Assembly (NCBI GenBank): GCA_052389915.1
Contig: JBQTHL010000031.1
Coordinates: 124,001 to 188,000 of the forward strand
From: Panacagrimonas sp052389915
GTDB taxonomy: Bacteria; Pseudomonadota; Gammaproteobacteria; Nevskiales; Nevskiaceae
Length of the DNA stretch: 64,000 nucleotides
Direction: 5' to 3'
In this document: positions 31,714 through 40,944 of the stretch, in pieces
How the letters are laid out: the number at the start of each line of letters is the position of its first letter
How positions within the stretch are numbered: position 1 is the stretch's first letter
Notes under the pieces: model-generated
Told to the model about the DNA's origin: nothing
Database searches by the model: none
What the model saw: only the letters and a program-made list of their open reading frames with translations
Position numbers and translations under genes: made by a program

Positions 31714-32460
31714 ATGTTCGAGGTAATTCGCCGGATACTCGGAAATCATGAATTGAAGTTCGCCATCGCAGGGGGCACCGACCCCGGCAAGCAGCGCGAA
31801 CACAACGAGGACGCGTTCGCGATTTCCGCGAAGCATCGCTGCGCCGTGGTGGCCGACGGCATGGGCGGGCTGGCGCGGGGAGAGGTGGCGAGCCGCATGG
31901 CCGTCGATACGGTGATGGAGGCGATGGTCGCGGGCAAGTCCTCCGCAGAAGGCCTGTCGATCGCGCACCAGCGCATCCGCGACGCGAGCCTCGCCGCCGG
32001 ACAGGAGCGCATGGGCTCGACCTGCGTCGTGCTCGGCATCGAGCGCGACAAGGCGACGATCCGCTGGGTCGGCGACAGTCGCGGCTATCTGTGGCGGGGC
32101 GGGGCCTTGAGCCTGCTGACCAAGGACCACTCCTTCGTCAACGAACTGATCGCCGCCGGCGCCATCACGGTCGAAGAAGCGGAATCGCATCCCAACCGGC
32201 ACGTGCTGACGCGCGCGGTCGGCATCCGCGAGGCGATGGACTTGCGCGTCGATACGGTGGTCCAGCCGCTGCGGCCGCGTGACCGGCTGCTGCTGTGCAG
32301 CGACGGCTTGCACGGCTATCTGCCGCAATCGAGCCTGATCGAGTGCCTGCGCTCGGCCACGGACGCGTCCGCGGTCGTGCGCCAGTTGATCGAACGCACG
32401 CTGGACGAGACCGGCGCAGACGACAACATCACTGCGGTCTGCATCGCGGTGGAGGACTGA
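31714..32460 (+). CDS. PP2C-type serine/threonine phosphatase
   Basis: A 248-residue metal-dependent protein phosphatase of the PP2C (PPM) family, similar to PppA/Stp. Metal-ligand and family motifs: NEDAFAI near residue 31, VVADGMGGLARGE (about residues 45-57), VGDSRGYLWR, LLLCSDGLHGYL and GADDNITAV at the C-terminus. It is followed after 4 bp by a protein kinase open frame. Such phosphatase/kinase pairs act together in signalling, for example in type VI secretion, but here the kinase is broken, leaving the phosphatase without its obvious partner. No secretion genes are in the window. Confidence 0.9.
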   Translation: MFEVIRRILGNHELKFAIAGGTDPGKQREHNEDAFAISAKHRCAVVADGMGGLARGEVASRMAVDTVMEAMVAGKSSAEGLSIAHQRIRDASLAAGQERMGSTCVVLGIERDKATIRWVGDSRGYLWRGGALSLLTKDHSFVNELIAAGAITVEEAESHPNRHVLTRAVGIREAMDLRVDTVVQPLRPRDRLLLCSDGLHGYLPQSSLIECLRSATDASAVVRQLIERTLDETGADDNITAVCIAVED

Positions 32461-32464
32461 TCGT

Positions 32465-33768
32465 GTGCTGGAGGTGGGCACCCAGCTCGGCAACTACAAG
32501 ATCACCGGCAACCTCGGTTCCGGCGGCATGGCCGACGTGTACGCGGCCGTCGATCAGGTGCTGGGCCGCCGGGTTGCCCTCAAGGTGCTGCCGATCGAGT
32601 TCGCGCGCAACGTGCAACTCGTTCAGCGTTTCGAGAAAAAAGTGCGCGCCGCCGCCGCGCTCAACCACAGCGGCATCGTCACGATCTTCGAAGTCGGGCA
32701 CGCCGACGAACTGCACTACTACTCGATGCGCCTGCTCACCGGCGGCGATCTGCGAATGCGCATCGAACAGGGCCTCACCGAGCTTCAGGCGCTGTCGATT
32801 CTGCGCGAAGCCGCCGATGCCTTCGGCCATGCCCACGCCAACGGCTTCGTCCATCGCGACGTTAAGCCCGAAAATATTCTGTTCGACGAACAGGGTCGCT
32901 CCGTCCTGACCGATTTCGGCATCGCCAAGGCGATGTCGTCTTCCACCAAGATGACCGCGACCGGCGTCTCCATCGGCACGCCGGCGCGCAACAGTCCGTC
33001 GCTGGACATCGCCAATTACGACATTACCTTCTTTGCCGGCTTCGACGAAGTGACCAGCGCCGCGCTCAAGACCGACGGCAAGTTCGAACAGCACAGCGCC
33101 ACGATGTACGGCCTCGCCAGCTTCGTCGAGCGCAAGGGCGCGTATTACGAGTTCGATTACGGGTACCTGCAGGACGACAACGACGACGCGCCCTTCGACC
33201 GCAGCTATCACAACGTGTCGTTCGCGGCCTCGAAGCGCTTCGGCGCGTTCATGTCGCACAGCACCCGCGTGGTTCACAACTTCGGCCAAGACGCCGGCCC
33301 CGGAGGCGTGCGCACAGCCGACGGCACTGCGCTGATTCTGGAAAATTCGTTCATGACGCGGTTGCCCTACACCCTGCTGCCGTACCTGAACCTGTTCTAC
33401 GGCGACGAAAGCCCGCAATCCCTGGCGCGCGACCCGGGGGGCTGGCGGCCTGCTGAAAAACGTGGGCCTCAACTTCGAGACCGACAACCTCACGGGTTTC
33501 CCGAAACTGGACGACACCGCCGGCAACGCCTGGGGCGGCGCCCTTGGCCTGCAATACCTGTTCAACCTCGATCGCCAGGTCGTGCTCGAAGTGGCCGGCC
33601 TGGACCGGCACGGCGAAGCCAAGGAACTCGTTGCCGAATGGGCGGTGGCCTGCGCTTCCAGCAACCGTTCGCAAGGCAATGGATTTTCCGAGTGGACGCC
33701 ATTGCCGGCGATCGCGAAGAAGGTCGGAGACCTGTGGGGCGCGCGCGGAGTTGCGCTGCAAGTTCTGA
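32465..33768 (+). pseudogene. Chimera: truncated Ser/Thr kinase fused to a decayed outer-membrane beta-barrel
   Basis: From a GTG at 32465 the first about 173 codons are a PknB-type kinase: glycine loop GNLGSGGMADVY, Lys40 in VALKVLP, HRDVKPENI (130-138), DFGIAKA (150-156), ending at SIGTP (169-173), where kinases normally continue with YMSPE. From about 32984 the frame runs directly into unrelated sequence with alternating aromatic residues (NYDITFFAGFDEV, YYEFDYGYLQDDN, FMTRLPYTLLPYLNLFYGDE), typical of a beta-barrel. Near 33436-33441 a G6 run shifts the frame (GGLLKNVGLNFETDNL in frame 3), and later strands (LRFQQPFARQWIFRVDAIAG, then GARAELRCKF with terminal Phe at 33768) lie in other frames. 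So this is a fused and decayed gene. Confidence 0.8.
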
Positions 33769-33786
33769 GGAGTAGTGCCCGCAGGG

Positions 33787-35577
33787 TCAGACGGACTTCG
33801 GTTTCTCTGCCGCCGCCGACTCTCCGCCGAGATAACCGAACGTCATCGCCGGGCCGATGGTGCCGCCGCCGCCCCAGTAGGCCTGACCCGCGGGGCTCGC
33901 GACGCAATTGCCTGCACCGTACAGGCCTGGGATCGGCGCGCCTTCCGCGTTCAGCACCTGGCCTTTGGCATTTACCAGCGGTCCGCCCTTGGTGTCGAGC
34001 GTGCCCGCACCCAGGATGACCGCGTAGTACGGACCGGCCTTCGAGATCGGGTGCATGGTGAGATTCGGGTGGGGATTCTGCGCGGGCTTGAGCCCCACGA
34101 ACTGCCAGGCACGCTCGTTGGGCGTCTCGCCGCGATGGAACTCCGGATCCTTGCCCTTCTTCGCGCCGTCGTTGAAGCGTGCGATGGATTTGTCGAGGTT
34201 GGCGGAGAACTCCCACGCCAGCTTCAGCCCGCCGGTGTGCGCACCGATGCCGGCGAGGCGTGATTCGATGTTCTTCGCCAGTTCCGCCAAGCTTGCGCCC
34301 TCGATGACATGCGCTAGCTTTGCGTTCTTCGCCGGAACCGGGTCGTACCCCGCGTAGGCTTCCGCCGTGCGCGCGTCCCAGATCATGAAGCCGAGCAGGT
34401 TGGGATATTCGAGCCGCACCGGGTCCCAGATGAAGTGCAGTTGTGCGCGCTCGTTGTAGGCGATTTTCTCGTTGCCGAAGCGCAGGCCGTAGCGGTTGAC
34501 CTCGATCATGCTGTCGCCCGGCGGGCACCAGATATTCGAGGGCACGCTGCGCGTCTTGACCGCGACTTCCACCGGCACCTGCGCCCACCAGGCGTTGCTC
34601 ATGTTGCCGAGCTTCGCGCCCAGACCGGTGGCAATGTCGATGAAGTCGCCGGTGCTGCCGGGCGCGGCGCAGCCGCCCCAGATGCGGCCCTTCAGAAAAC
34701 TGTCCGCCATCGCCACGTTGTGCGTGAAGCCGCCGGTGGCGAAGATCACGGCCTTGTTCGCGCGCACGCGAATGGGTTCGGATTCGCCGGAATCGACGAC
34801 CACTCCGTTGACCTCGCCCGATGCGTTCTGCGTGACGGCCTTGACCTGATGATCGAGGAGGAGCTTGATCGGCAACTTGTCGAAGCCCTGCTGCAATTGC
34901 CACAGCAAGGATTCGCCCGAACCGCCGCCGCCGGCCCAGAAGAAACGCTCGGGATGACCGTTAACGTCGCACACGATGGAGCGTCCGCGCTCGACCTTGT
35001 TCTCTGGAATATGGCCGTAATAGTCGGGCCAGATCGCGCCCTCGGCGTACAGCCAGGGCATGATTTTCAGAGCGCTGCCCGCCATCAGTTCTTCGACCAC
35101 GCGGCTGGCGTTGTCGACGAAAACGCCCAGCAGTTCGAAATCCGCGGCCGCAATGCCGAGCGTGGGATGGTCGGGCTGGAACAGGCTGGGCTGCGCCAGC
35201 CGCACCATGTAGCGCAGCGTGTCGAGGCGCTCGTCCACCACACCCTTGGCGCGCAGGATCGGGTTGTTGGGAATCCAGAACACGCCGGCCGATTTCGCCG
35301 TGGTGCCGCCGCGAAACGGCAGCTTCTCCAGCAGGATGACGGACGCACCGCGCTTGGCAGACGCGATGGCAGCGCTGGTTGCGGCGATGCCGCTGCCGAC
35401 GATCACGACATCGGCTTGCATGGCCCACTTCGTTGAAGCGTCGCTCCGACTTGCGGCGACGGCCGGCGCTGCAAGCGCTGCAACCGAACCGCCCGCGAGC
35501 ACTTTCAGAACGTCGCGGCGTTTGGAGTCGTTTGGTTTGTCGAAGCTGGCAGATGCAGCATTTGCTTTGATTCTCAC
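33787..35577 (-). CDS. Exported FAD-dependent dehydrogenase (flavocytochrome c / KstD-like)
   Basis: A 596-residue FAD_binding_2-type oxidoreductase related to 3-ketosteroid dehydrogenases and fumarate reductase flavoproteins. A Tat-type signal is visible: SKRRDVLKVLAGGSVAALAAP, ending near AVAAS. The FAD motif is VVIVGSGIAATSAAI followed by VILLEKLPFRGGTT; the C-terminal FAD block is PGLYGAGNCVASPAGQAYWG. The start is GTG at 35577, with AGGAGG about 6 bp upstream. It lies downstream of the Baeyer-Villiger monooxygenase gene, separated by a repeat element. The substrate is unknown; a ring dehydrogenation in the periplasm is a reasonable guess. Confidence 0.85.
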   Translation of the reverse strand: MRIKANAASASFDKPNDSKRRDVLKVLAGGSVAALAAPAVAASRSDASTKWAMQADVVIVGSGIAATSAAIASAKRGASVILLEKLPFRGGTTAKSAGVFWIPNNPILRAKGVVDERLDTLRYMVRLAQPSLFQPDHPTLGIAAADFELLGVFVDNASRVVEELMAGSALKIMPWLYAEGAIWPDYYGHIPENKVERGRSIVCDVNGHPERFFWAGGGGSGESLLWQLQQGFDKLPIKLLLDHQVKAVTQNASGEVNGVVVDSGESEPIRVRANKAVIFATGGFTHNVAMADSFLKGRIWGGCAAPGSTGDFIDIATGLGAKLGNMSNAWWAQVPVEVAVKTRSVPSNIWCPPGDSMIEVNRYGLRFGNEKIAYNERAQLHFIWDPVRLEYPNLLGFMIWDARTAEAYAGYDPVPAKNAKLAHVIEGASLAELAKNIESRLAGIGAHTGGLKLAWEFSANLDKSIARFNDGAKKGKDPEFHRGETPNERAWQFVGLKPAQNPHPNLTMHPISKAGPYYAVILGAGTLDTKGGPLVNAKGQVLNAEGAPIPGLYGAGNCVASPAGQAYWGGGGTIGPAMTFGYLGGESAAAEKPKSV

Positions 35578-35607
35578 TGAGGCTCCTCCTAGTTCTTATT
35601 CATCTCT

Positions 35608-35699
35608 GTCATTCCCGCGAAGGCGGGAATCCAGTCCATCAGCCCCGACAGCGGCTGGATAGCAGGCGAAAACTGGATTCCCGCCTTCGCGGGAATGAC
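35608..35699. repeat. Dispersed repeat, second copy of the GTCATTCCCGCG element
   Basis: GTCATTCCCGCGAAGGCGGG at the left and its exact inverse ending GCGGGAATGAC at 35699. The inner arms GAATCCAG/CTGGATTC match the element at 15688-15780. Each 27-base arm pairs almost perfectly and each arm is itself partly self-complementary. It lies between the monooxygenase and FAD dehydrogenase genes. Confidence 0.85.
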
Positions 35700-35713
35700 G
35701 GCACTAATTTTCC

Positions 35714-37633
35714 TTACGAATGCTCGTAGTCCTGAGACTCGATCTGCCGCGTGCGCCGCCACAACTCCAGCGCCGTGAACGGCCAGTTCTGCGTCACCCT
35801 GCCCTTCGTATTCTTGTACCAGCTATTCACCTTCGAGAATCCCCAGGCGCGATTCGCGTTGGCCTGGTCGAGGCGCTCGTTGTAGGCGTCGTGTACCTCG
35901 GAGCGCACATCCAGCGACTCGTGTCCTCGCTCAAGCATCAACCGAATCGCGTCGACCACATAGTTGGTCGCGCACTCGGAGATGTAGACGATGCTGGCGC
36001 CATGCAGCACAAGATTCGTGTTGGGCCCGTACAGGCAGAACAGGTTGGGGAAGCCGGGAATGGTCGAACCCAGGTACGCACGCGCGTCCTCGCCCCAGAT
36101 GTCGTGCAGGTCGCGCTTGTCGCGGCCCGTGACCTTCATCGGCATCAGGAATTGCGAGGCGTGAAAGCCGGTGCCGTAAATCAGCACGTCGAAGTCGTGT
36201 TCGAAGCCATCCGCGGTCCTGATGCCCCTCGACGTGATGCGCTCGATGTCGGTCGTGACGGCGTGCAGATTCTCGCGCTTGAGTGTTGCAATCCAGGTGC
36301 CGTTGTCGCGCGGCAGTCGCTTGGAGCCTGGCGGCGCATCGGGAATCAGCAGCGGCCGCAGATCGGGTCGATCCTGAATCTGCGCCTCGACCCATCCGGT
36401 GAGCGCCTGGCGCACCATCTCGTTGGACGCAGAGATCGCACGCTCGGTCGGCGGGAACGATGGATCGACGATGGCAGTGTCGAGGAACCCGACGAGCTGC
36501 GGCGTGAACGTGAATAGGCGGTGCCACTGAGCATAGTTGGGGATGTTTCCCAGCAACCATTGCAGCTCACCCTCCACCGCCTGGTGCAGTTGCGCCGTCG
36601 GCAACAGCCAGGGAATCGTGCGCACGAACACTGATACCTGCGCTGCCTCGCGCGCCACGTGCGGAATGAACTGCAAGGCGCTTGCGCCGGTGCCGATGAT
36701 GCCGATGCGCTTTCCTTTCAGCTTCACGCCGTAATCCCAGCGCGCGGAGTGGAAGGCTTTGCCCGCAAAGGAATCGCGGCCCTCGATGTTCGGGAGGCTC
36801 GGCCGGTTGAGCTGGCCGACCGCGCTCACCACCACGTTGCTGCTCGCGCGCTCTTCACCGGTCGGCGTGCGCAGACTCAGCTCCCAACACTTGCGTCGCT
36901 CGTCCCACTTTGAGGCCAGCACCTCGGTGTTGAAGCGGATGTGTTCGTACAGACCCAGCTCGCGCGCGCAGTCCTTCAGATAAGCGAGCACATCGTCGCG
37001 CGCGCTGAAATAGTCCGGCCAGATTTTCTGCGCGAAGGTGTAGCTGTAAATGAAGCTGTTGATGTCGACGCGACAGCCGGGGTATGTGTTTTCCCACCAG
37101 GTGCCGCCGACCTCGGAATTCTTTTCGTAGATGGTGAACGGCACACCGGCCTGCTTCAGGCGCCACGCGGTGAGCAGGCCGCTCTCACCCGCACCGATTA
37201 TGCTGACGTGAAACTCGCGATTCGGTGCGAGCTTCTGCTTGGACCACTTCGGTGCCTGCGGATCGTCGGTGCCGAAAACGATCTGCTCGTTGAGCAGACG
37301 CTGCAGCGGCTCGGCGTCCTTGCCGCAGATCCATTCGAGCACGGTAGACATGAAGTCGTAAGCAGGCCGGCCGGGCACCGCCGAGCCCGAATCGCGAAAC
37401 GCGATCAGCTTTTGCAGGCACAAAGCGCGACCTTCGGCTTCCTGCTCGGGCGGAAGGCCCCCGGCGTAGACGCAGAGTGCGTAGGTGGGTCGCCACTCCG
37501 GCCGCAATAGCGACAGGTCGCCGCTCAGATGCGCTGCAGTAATCAGCAGCACCGGAAACTCGCCGGCCTTGCAATAACGGCGCAAGGTGTCGTCGTCGGC
37601 CCTCAGGGCCTCGACGCTGGTGTGCAGGCTCAC
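35714..37633 (-). CDS. HAPMO-type Baeyer-Villiger flavin monooxygenase
   Basis: A 639-residue flavin monooxygenase matching the size of 4-hydroxyacetophenone monooxygenase (640). It has the extra N-terminal domain of about 150 residues found in that subgroup, then the FAD motif IIGAGESGLL, GGTWWENTYPGCRVD, the Baeyer-Villiger fingerprint FAGKAFHSARWD (FxGxxxHxxxWD) and the NADPH motif GIIGTGASAL. A GTG at 37633 preceded by GAGGAG is preferred over an ATG 72 bases upstream. HAPMO turns aryl methyl ketones into aryl acetates, which fits breakdown of lignin-type acetophenones. The actual ketone is not known. Confidence 0.87.
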   Translation of the reverse strand: MSLHTSVEALRADDDTLRRYCKAGEFPVLLITAAHLSGDLSLLRPEWRPTYALCVYAGGLPPEQEAEGRALCLQKLIAFRDSGSAVPGRPAYDFMSTVLEWICGKDAEPLQRLLNEQIVFGTDDPQAPKWSKQKLAPNREFHVSIIGAGESGLLTAWRLKQAGVPFTIYEKNSEVGGTWWENTYPGCRVDINSFIYSYTFAQKIWPDYFSARDDVLAYLKDCARELGLYEHIRFNTEVLASKWDERRKCWELSLRTPTGEERASSNVVVSAVGQLNRPSLPNIEGRDSFAGKAFHSARWDYGVKLKGKRIGIIGTGASALQFIPHVAREAAQVSVFVRTIPWLLPTAQLHQAVEGELQWLLGNIPNYAQWHRLFTFTPQLVGFLDTAIVDPSFPPTERAISASNEMVRQALTGWVEAQIQDRPDLRPLLIPDAPPGSKRLPRDNGTWIATLKRENLHAVTTDIERITSRGIRTADGFEHDFDVLIYGTGFHASQFLMPMKVTGRDKRDLHDIWGEDARAYLGSTIPGFPNLFCLYGPNTNLVLHGASIVYISECATNYVVDAIRLMLERGHESLDVRSEVHDAYNERLDQANANRAWGFSKVNSWYKNTKGRVTQNWPFTALELWRRTRQIESQDYEHS

Positions 37634-37831
37634 GGCCTTCTCCTCGTTCTTTAGCGACCCGATGATTGCAGCCGCGTTCCGACTCGGTCCAGCAAGTAGA
37701 AGCACCTACCCGGCGGGAGGAGCCTTTAGCGCGGTGTCGCGCCGTTATCGCGCCGCAAACTCTGGGGGGTGCGCTCATTCCGAAAGCCAGATTGGATGGG
37801 CGACCAACGGTCGGGGCTTGCGCCCCTCCAT

Positions 37832-38323
37832 TCAGGCACCGCCGCTCCAGCAGCCTTCGGTCGCGCCGCGCTGTGAAATGGATTTCAGGTCGAGCTGAAA
37901 TTCCTTGGCCTGCGCGGCGGTGTGCGGCTTGGCCATGCCTTCCTGCACGCGGGCGCGCGCGGATCGCAGCGAACGGCAGACATCGTTGTCCGCCACGTGC
38001 GTGACCGGCGCGGCAAACCGATCCTGGCCGACGGCCTTGGCCTTCTCCAGGGGCTTCTCGACGACCTCGCGCCGAGTCTCCTCGAGTGCGGAACGCAGCG
38101 GCTTCGGACCCGTGCCTGCATCGGCAGCCTCAGCAATCTCTTCCACGGCTGCGGGACCGGTCGCGGGCGCTTCGGAATTCTTGCTCCACTGCATATACAC
38201 AATGCCGCCCAAAAGGCACACGGCCAGAAGCGCGACCGCGCCCATTCCGTTGTCCTCGCCTCGCTGCCGACGTTTTTGCGCGGACGAAGGGCTGTCCTGC
38301 CCTGGGCTTCGTAGGGGTTCCAT
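37832..38323 (-). CDS. Single-span membrane protein, unknown function
   Basis: A 163-residue protein I do not recognise. A short charged N-terminus is followed by one membrane segment at about residues 27-44 (MGAVALLAVCLLGGIVYM), then an Ala/Glu-rich, probably disordered or helical part, and a C-terminal domain with two cysteines (NDVCRSLRSARARVQEGM and TEGCWSGGA) likely in the periplasm. The orientation and cysteines suggest an inner-membrane anchored periplasmic protein. A GGGGC/GCCCC hairpin at about 37812-37825 lies just after the stop and may end transcription. Confidence 0.6.
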   Translation of the reverse strand: MEPLRSPGQDSPSSAQKRRQRGEDNGMGAVALLAVCLLGGIVYMQWSKNSEAPATGPAAVEEIAEAADAGTGPKPLRSALEETRREVVEKPLEKAKAVGQDRFAAPVTHVADNDVCRSLRSARARVQEGMAKPHTAAQAKEFQLDLKSISQRGATEGCWSGGA

Positions 38324-38412
38324 TTTGTTGCGTTCCTCCGGGGTTGCGAGGGCGCAACGGTAGCACCAGCCCCGACCAAACGGGGACCCCGCTTCTCTCC
38401 CGGGTACCGCCC

Positions 38413-39255
38413 TTAGTCGCAGAGCGTTCGCGCGTGATGCGCGAGGTGGTCGGCCATGAAGGTCTGGATGAACCAGTAGCTATGGTCGTAGCCCTCATGA
38501 AGACGCACGGTGAGCGCCTGGCCGGATTTCGCCGCCGCTGCTTCCAGCGCTTCTGGATGCAGTTCGCGCGCGAGAAATTGATCGGCCAGGCCTTGATCGA
38601 CCAAGACCGGGCCGGCGAACCGGGCTCGTGCCATCAGCACGCTGGCGTCGTACTCGTCCCAGCTCTTTCGATCAGCGCCGAGATAATGAGTAAACGCCTT
38701 CTGGCCCCAGGGCACGTTCACCGGATTGCTGATCGGTGCAAACGCCGACAGTGAGTGCCAGCGATCCGGATTCCGCAGCGCCGTGACCAGTGCGCCGTGC
38801 CCACCCATCGAGTGACCGAAGATGCCGCGCTTATCCTTGCGCGCGGGGAAGTTCGCTTCGATCAGCGCCGGCAGTTCCGTGTTGACGTAGCTGCCCATGC
38901 GGAATCCCTTGGACCAGGGCTCCTGCGTGGCATCGAGATAGAAGCCCGCGCCGACGCCAAAGTCCCAGCTATCGGTTTCGCCGGGATAGCCGAGTCCGCG
39001 TGGGCTGGTGTCGGGCGCAATCAGCATCAGGCCCAGTTCCGCGGCCAGGCGCGCTGCGCCGGATTTGATGAGAAAGGTTTCCTCGTTGCAGGTCAGGCCG
39101 GCGAGGTAATACAGCGCAGGTACCGGTCCGTGCTGCGCCTGCGGCGGCGTGAATACGCCGAAATTCATCTTGGTCTCGGTCTCGCCGGACAGGTGCGAGT
39201 AGAACGCCATGCGTCCGCCGAAACAACCATGCTCGGAGCGTTTTTCTGGAGTCAT
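38413..39255 (-). CDS. fghA: S-formylglutathione hydrolase
   Basis: Serine esterase of 280 residues hydrolysing S-formylglutathione to formate and glutathione, the second step of glutathione-dependent formaldehyde oxidation. The nucleophile elbow is IFGHSMGGHGAL; Asp lies in VDQGLADQFL and His in YDHSYWFIQTF. The N-terminal SHLSGETETKMNFGVFTPP and YYLAGLTCNEETF are family signatures. Length is typical (about 278). It is the last gene of the frmA-VOC-fghA group, after a strong hairpin, so it may need its own promoter or readthrough. Confidence 0.94.
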   Translation of the reverse strand: MTPEKRSEHGCFGGRMAFYSHLSGETETKMNFGVFTPPQAQHGPVPALYYLAGLTCNEETFLIKSGAARLAAELGLMLIAPDTSPRGLGYPGETDSWDFGVGAGFYLDATQEPWSKGFRMGSYVNTELPALIEANFPARKDKRGIFGHSMGGHGALVTALRNPDRWHSLSAFAPISNPVNVPWGQKAFTHYLGADRKSWDEYDASVLMARARFAGPVLVDQGLADQFLARELHPEALEAAAAKSGQALTVRLHEGYDHSYWFIQTFMADHLAHHARTLCD

Positions 39256-39293
39256 CGGGAGCCGTCAGTCGACACAAACGAAGGGCAATAAAA

Positions 39294-39323
39294 AGCCGGA
39301 GCCGGCGAGTGCCGGCTCCGGCT
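39294..39323 (-). terminator. Strong bidirectional hairpin terminator
   Basis: AGCCGGAGCCGGC (39294-39306), loop GAGT, then GCCGGCTCCGGCT (39311-39323), flanked by A-rich and T-rich runs, giving a 13-bp perfect stem. It lies between the VOC gene and fghA on the same strand and would work as a rho-independent terminator or attenuator after the VOC gene. Confidence 0.8.
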
Positions 39324-39329
39324 TTTCGG

Positions 39330-39710
39330 TCAGGCTGGCAGGAAGCAGTAGGTGCAGATCTTGTTGCCGTCCGGATCGCGCACATAAGCCGCGTACGCGG
39401 TCGGGGTAAAGGCACGCGGACCGGGCTCGCCTTCGTCCTTGGCGCCGTTGGCCAGCGCCACCTTGTGGAACTCGTGCACGGCCGCACGGCTGGGCGCTGC
39501 GAAGCTGATGGTGCCGCCGTTGGCGTGCGTCGCGGGTTGGCCGTTGCCCGGCTTGGTCACCATGAACTCCGGACCTTCGGTGCCCCACAGCGAGGCGGCA
39601 TCGAAGTTCATCACGCGCTTGATGCCCAAGGTGCCGAGCGTTGCGTCGTAGAACTTGCGGGCGCGCTCGACGTCATTGGTACCGACTACGACATGGGTAA
39701 AAATAGCCAC
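39330..39710 (-). CDS. VOC superfamily (glyoxalase-like) protein
   Basis: A 126-residue single-module VOC protein. The N-terminal FTHVVVGTNDVERARKFYDATLG and the C-terminal YAAYVRDPDGNKICTYCF give the usual beta-alpha-beta-beta-beta modules with candidate metal ligands His and Glu partly conserved. Members include lactoylglutathione lyase-like and fosfomycin-resistance-like enzymes. Here it lies between frmA and fghA, a position often held by glutathione-related VOC proteins in formaldehyde operons; a role in glutathione adduct chemistry is likely but unproven. Confidence 0.82.
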   Translation of the reverse strand: MAIFTHVVVGTNDVERARKFYDATLGTLGIKRVMNFDAASLWGTEGPEFMVTKPGNGQPATHANGGTISFAAPSRAAVHEFHKVALANGAKDEGEPGPRAFTPTAYAAYVRDPDGNKICTYCFLPA

Positions 39711-39761
39711 GGTTTGTTTCCTCCTTGGTAGGTGTGTTGTAGCGACACTGCTTCACGTGAT

Positions 39762-40871
39762 CTAAAAGACCACGACACTGCGGATGGACTTGCCCTCGTG
39801 CATCAGGTGAAAGCCCTCGTTGATGTCTTCCAGCTTCAGCGTATGGGTAATCATGGGGTCGATCTGGATCTTGCCGCCCATGTACCAGTCCACGATCTTG
39901 GGTACGTCGGTGCGGCCGCGCGCGCCGCCGAACGCCGTGCCTTTCCAGACGCGGCCGGTGACCAACTGAAACGGGCGCGTCGAAATTTCCTTGCCCGCTT
40001 CGGCCACGCCGATGATGATCGACTCGCCCCAGCCGCGATGGCAGGCCTCCAGGGCCTGGCGCATGACGGTCGTGTTGCCGGTGCAATCGAAGGTGTAGTC
40101 GGCGCCGCCGTTGGTGAGGGCAACCAAATGTGCCACGACGTCGCCGGAAATCTTCTTTGGGTTCACAAAGTGGGTCATGCCGAACTTGCGACCCCACTCT
40201 TCCTTCGAGTCATTGATATCCACGCCGATGATCATGTCGGCGCCGACCATCTTGGCGCCCTGGATCACATTCAGCCCAATGCCGCCGAGGCCGAATACCA
40301 CGACGTTTGCGCCCGGTTCCACCTTGGCCGTGTACATCACCGCGCCAACGCCCGTGGTCACGCCGCAACCGATGTAGCAGGCCTTGTCGAAAGGCGCGTC
40401 GTCACGGATCTTGGCCACCGCAATCTCGGGCAGCACGGTGAAATTCGAGAAGGTGCTGCAGCCCATGTAGTGGTAGATCGGCTTACCCTTGTAGGAGAAG
40501 CGCGAGGTGCCGTCGGGCATCACGCCCTTGCCCTGCGTGGCGCGGATGGACGTGCACAGATTGGACTTGTGGCTTGTGCAGGTTTTGCACTGCCGGCATT
40601 CGGGCGTGTACAGCGGAATGACGTGATCGCCGGGTTTTACGCTGGTTACGCCCGCGCCGATCTCGCGCACGATACCCGCGCCTTCGTGGCCGAGAATCGA
40701 GGGGAAGATACCTTCGGAATCCAGGCCGTCGAGCGTGTAGGCGTCGGTGTGGCAGATGCCGGTGGCCATGATCTCCACCAGCACCTCGCCGGCCTTGGGA
40801 CCGTCCAGGTCCACCTCCACGATTTCGAGGGGCTTTTTGGCTTCGAACGCGACGGCAGCTCGTGTTTTCAT
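39762..40871 (-). CDS. frmA: S-(hydroxymethyl)glutathione dehydrogenase (class III alcohol dehydrogenase)
   Basis: Zinc- and NAD-dependent dehydrogenase of 369 residues that oxidises S-hydroxymethylglutathione to S-formylglutathione. Catalytic zinc residues are in GICHTDAYTL and GHEGAGIV, and structural zinc cysteines in ECRQCKTCTSHKSNLC. The NAD motif is VFGLGGIGLNVI, and the class III signature GVMPDGTSRFS is present. The start MKTRAAVAFEAKKP at 40871 is standard for the family. It lies just after the phenol hydroxylase operon (73 bp) with the same orientation, so it could be transcribed from it. Confidence 0.96.
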   Translation of the reverse strand: MKTRAAVAFEAKKPLEIVEVDLDGPKAGEVLVEIMATGICHTDAYTLDGLDSEGIFPSILGHEGAGIVREIGAGVTSVKPGDHVIPLYTPECRQCKTCTSHKSNLCTSIRATQGKGVMPDGTSRFSYKGKPIYHYMGCSTFSNFTVLPEIAVAKIRDDAPFDKACYIGCGVTTGVGAVMYTAKVEPGANVVVFGLGGIGLNVIQGAKMVGADMIIGVDINDSKEEWGRKFGMTHFVNPKKISGDVVAHLVALTNGGADYTFDCTGNTTVMRQALEACHRGWGESIIIGVAEAGKEISTRPFQLVTGRVWKGTAFGGARGRTDVPKIVDWYMGGKIQIDPMITHTLKLEDINEGFHLMHEGKSIRSVVVF

Positions 40872-40944
40872 CGATGGGTTCTCGGTGGTTTTGGCGTCGA
40901 TTTGCAAGAAGCCGGCCAGGGTTTTCAGCCGGCCCCGCGCCGGC

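Noticed and set aside
31714..33768. Type VI secretion signalling module (PppA/PpkA)
   Set aside because: Only the phosphatase/kinase pair resembles it; no tss genes are in the window and the kinase is truncated.
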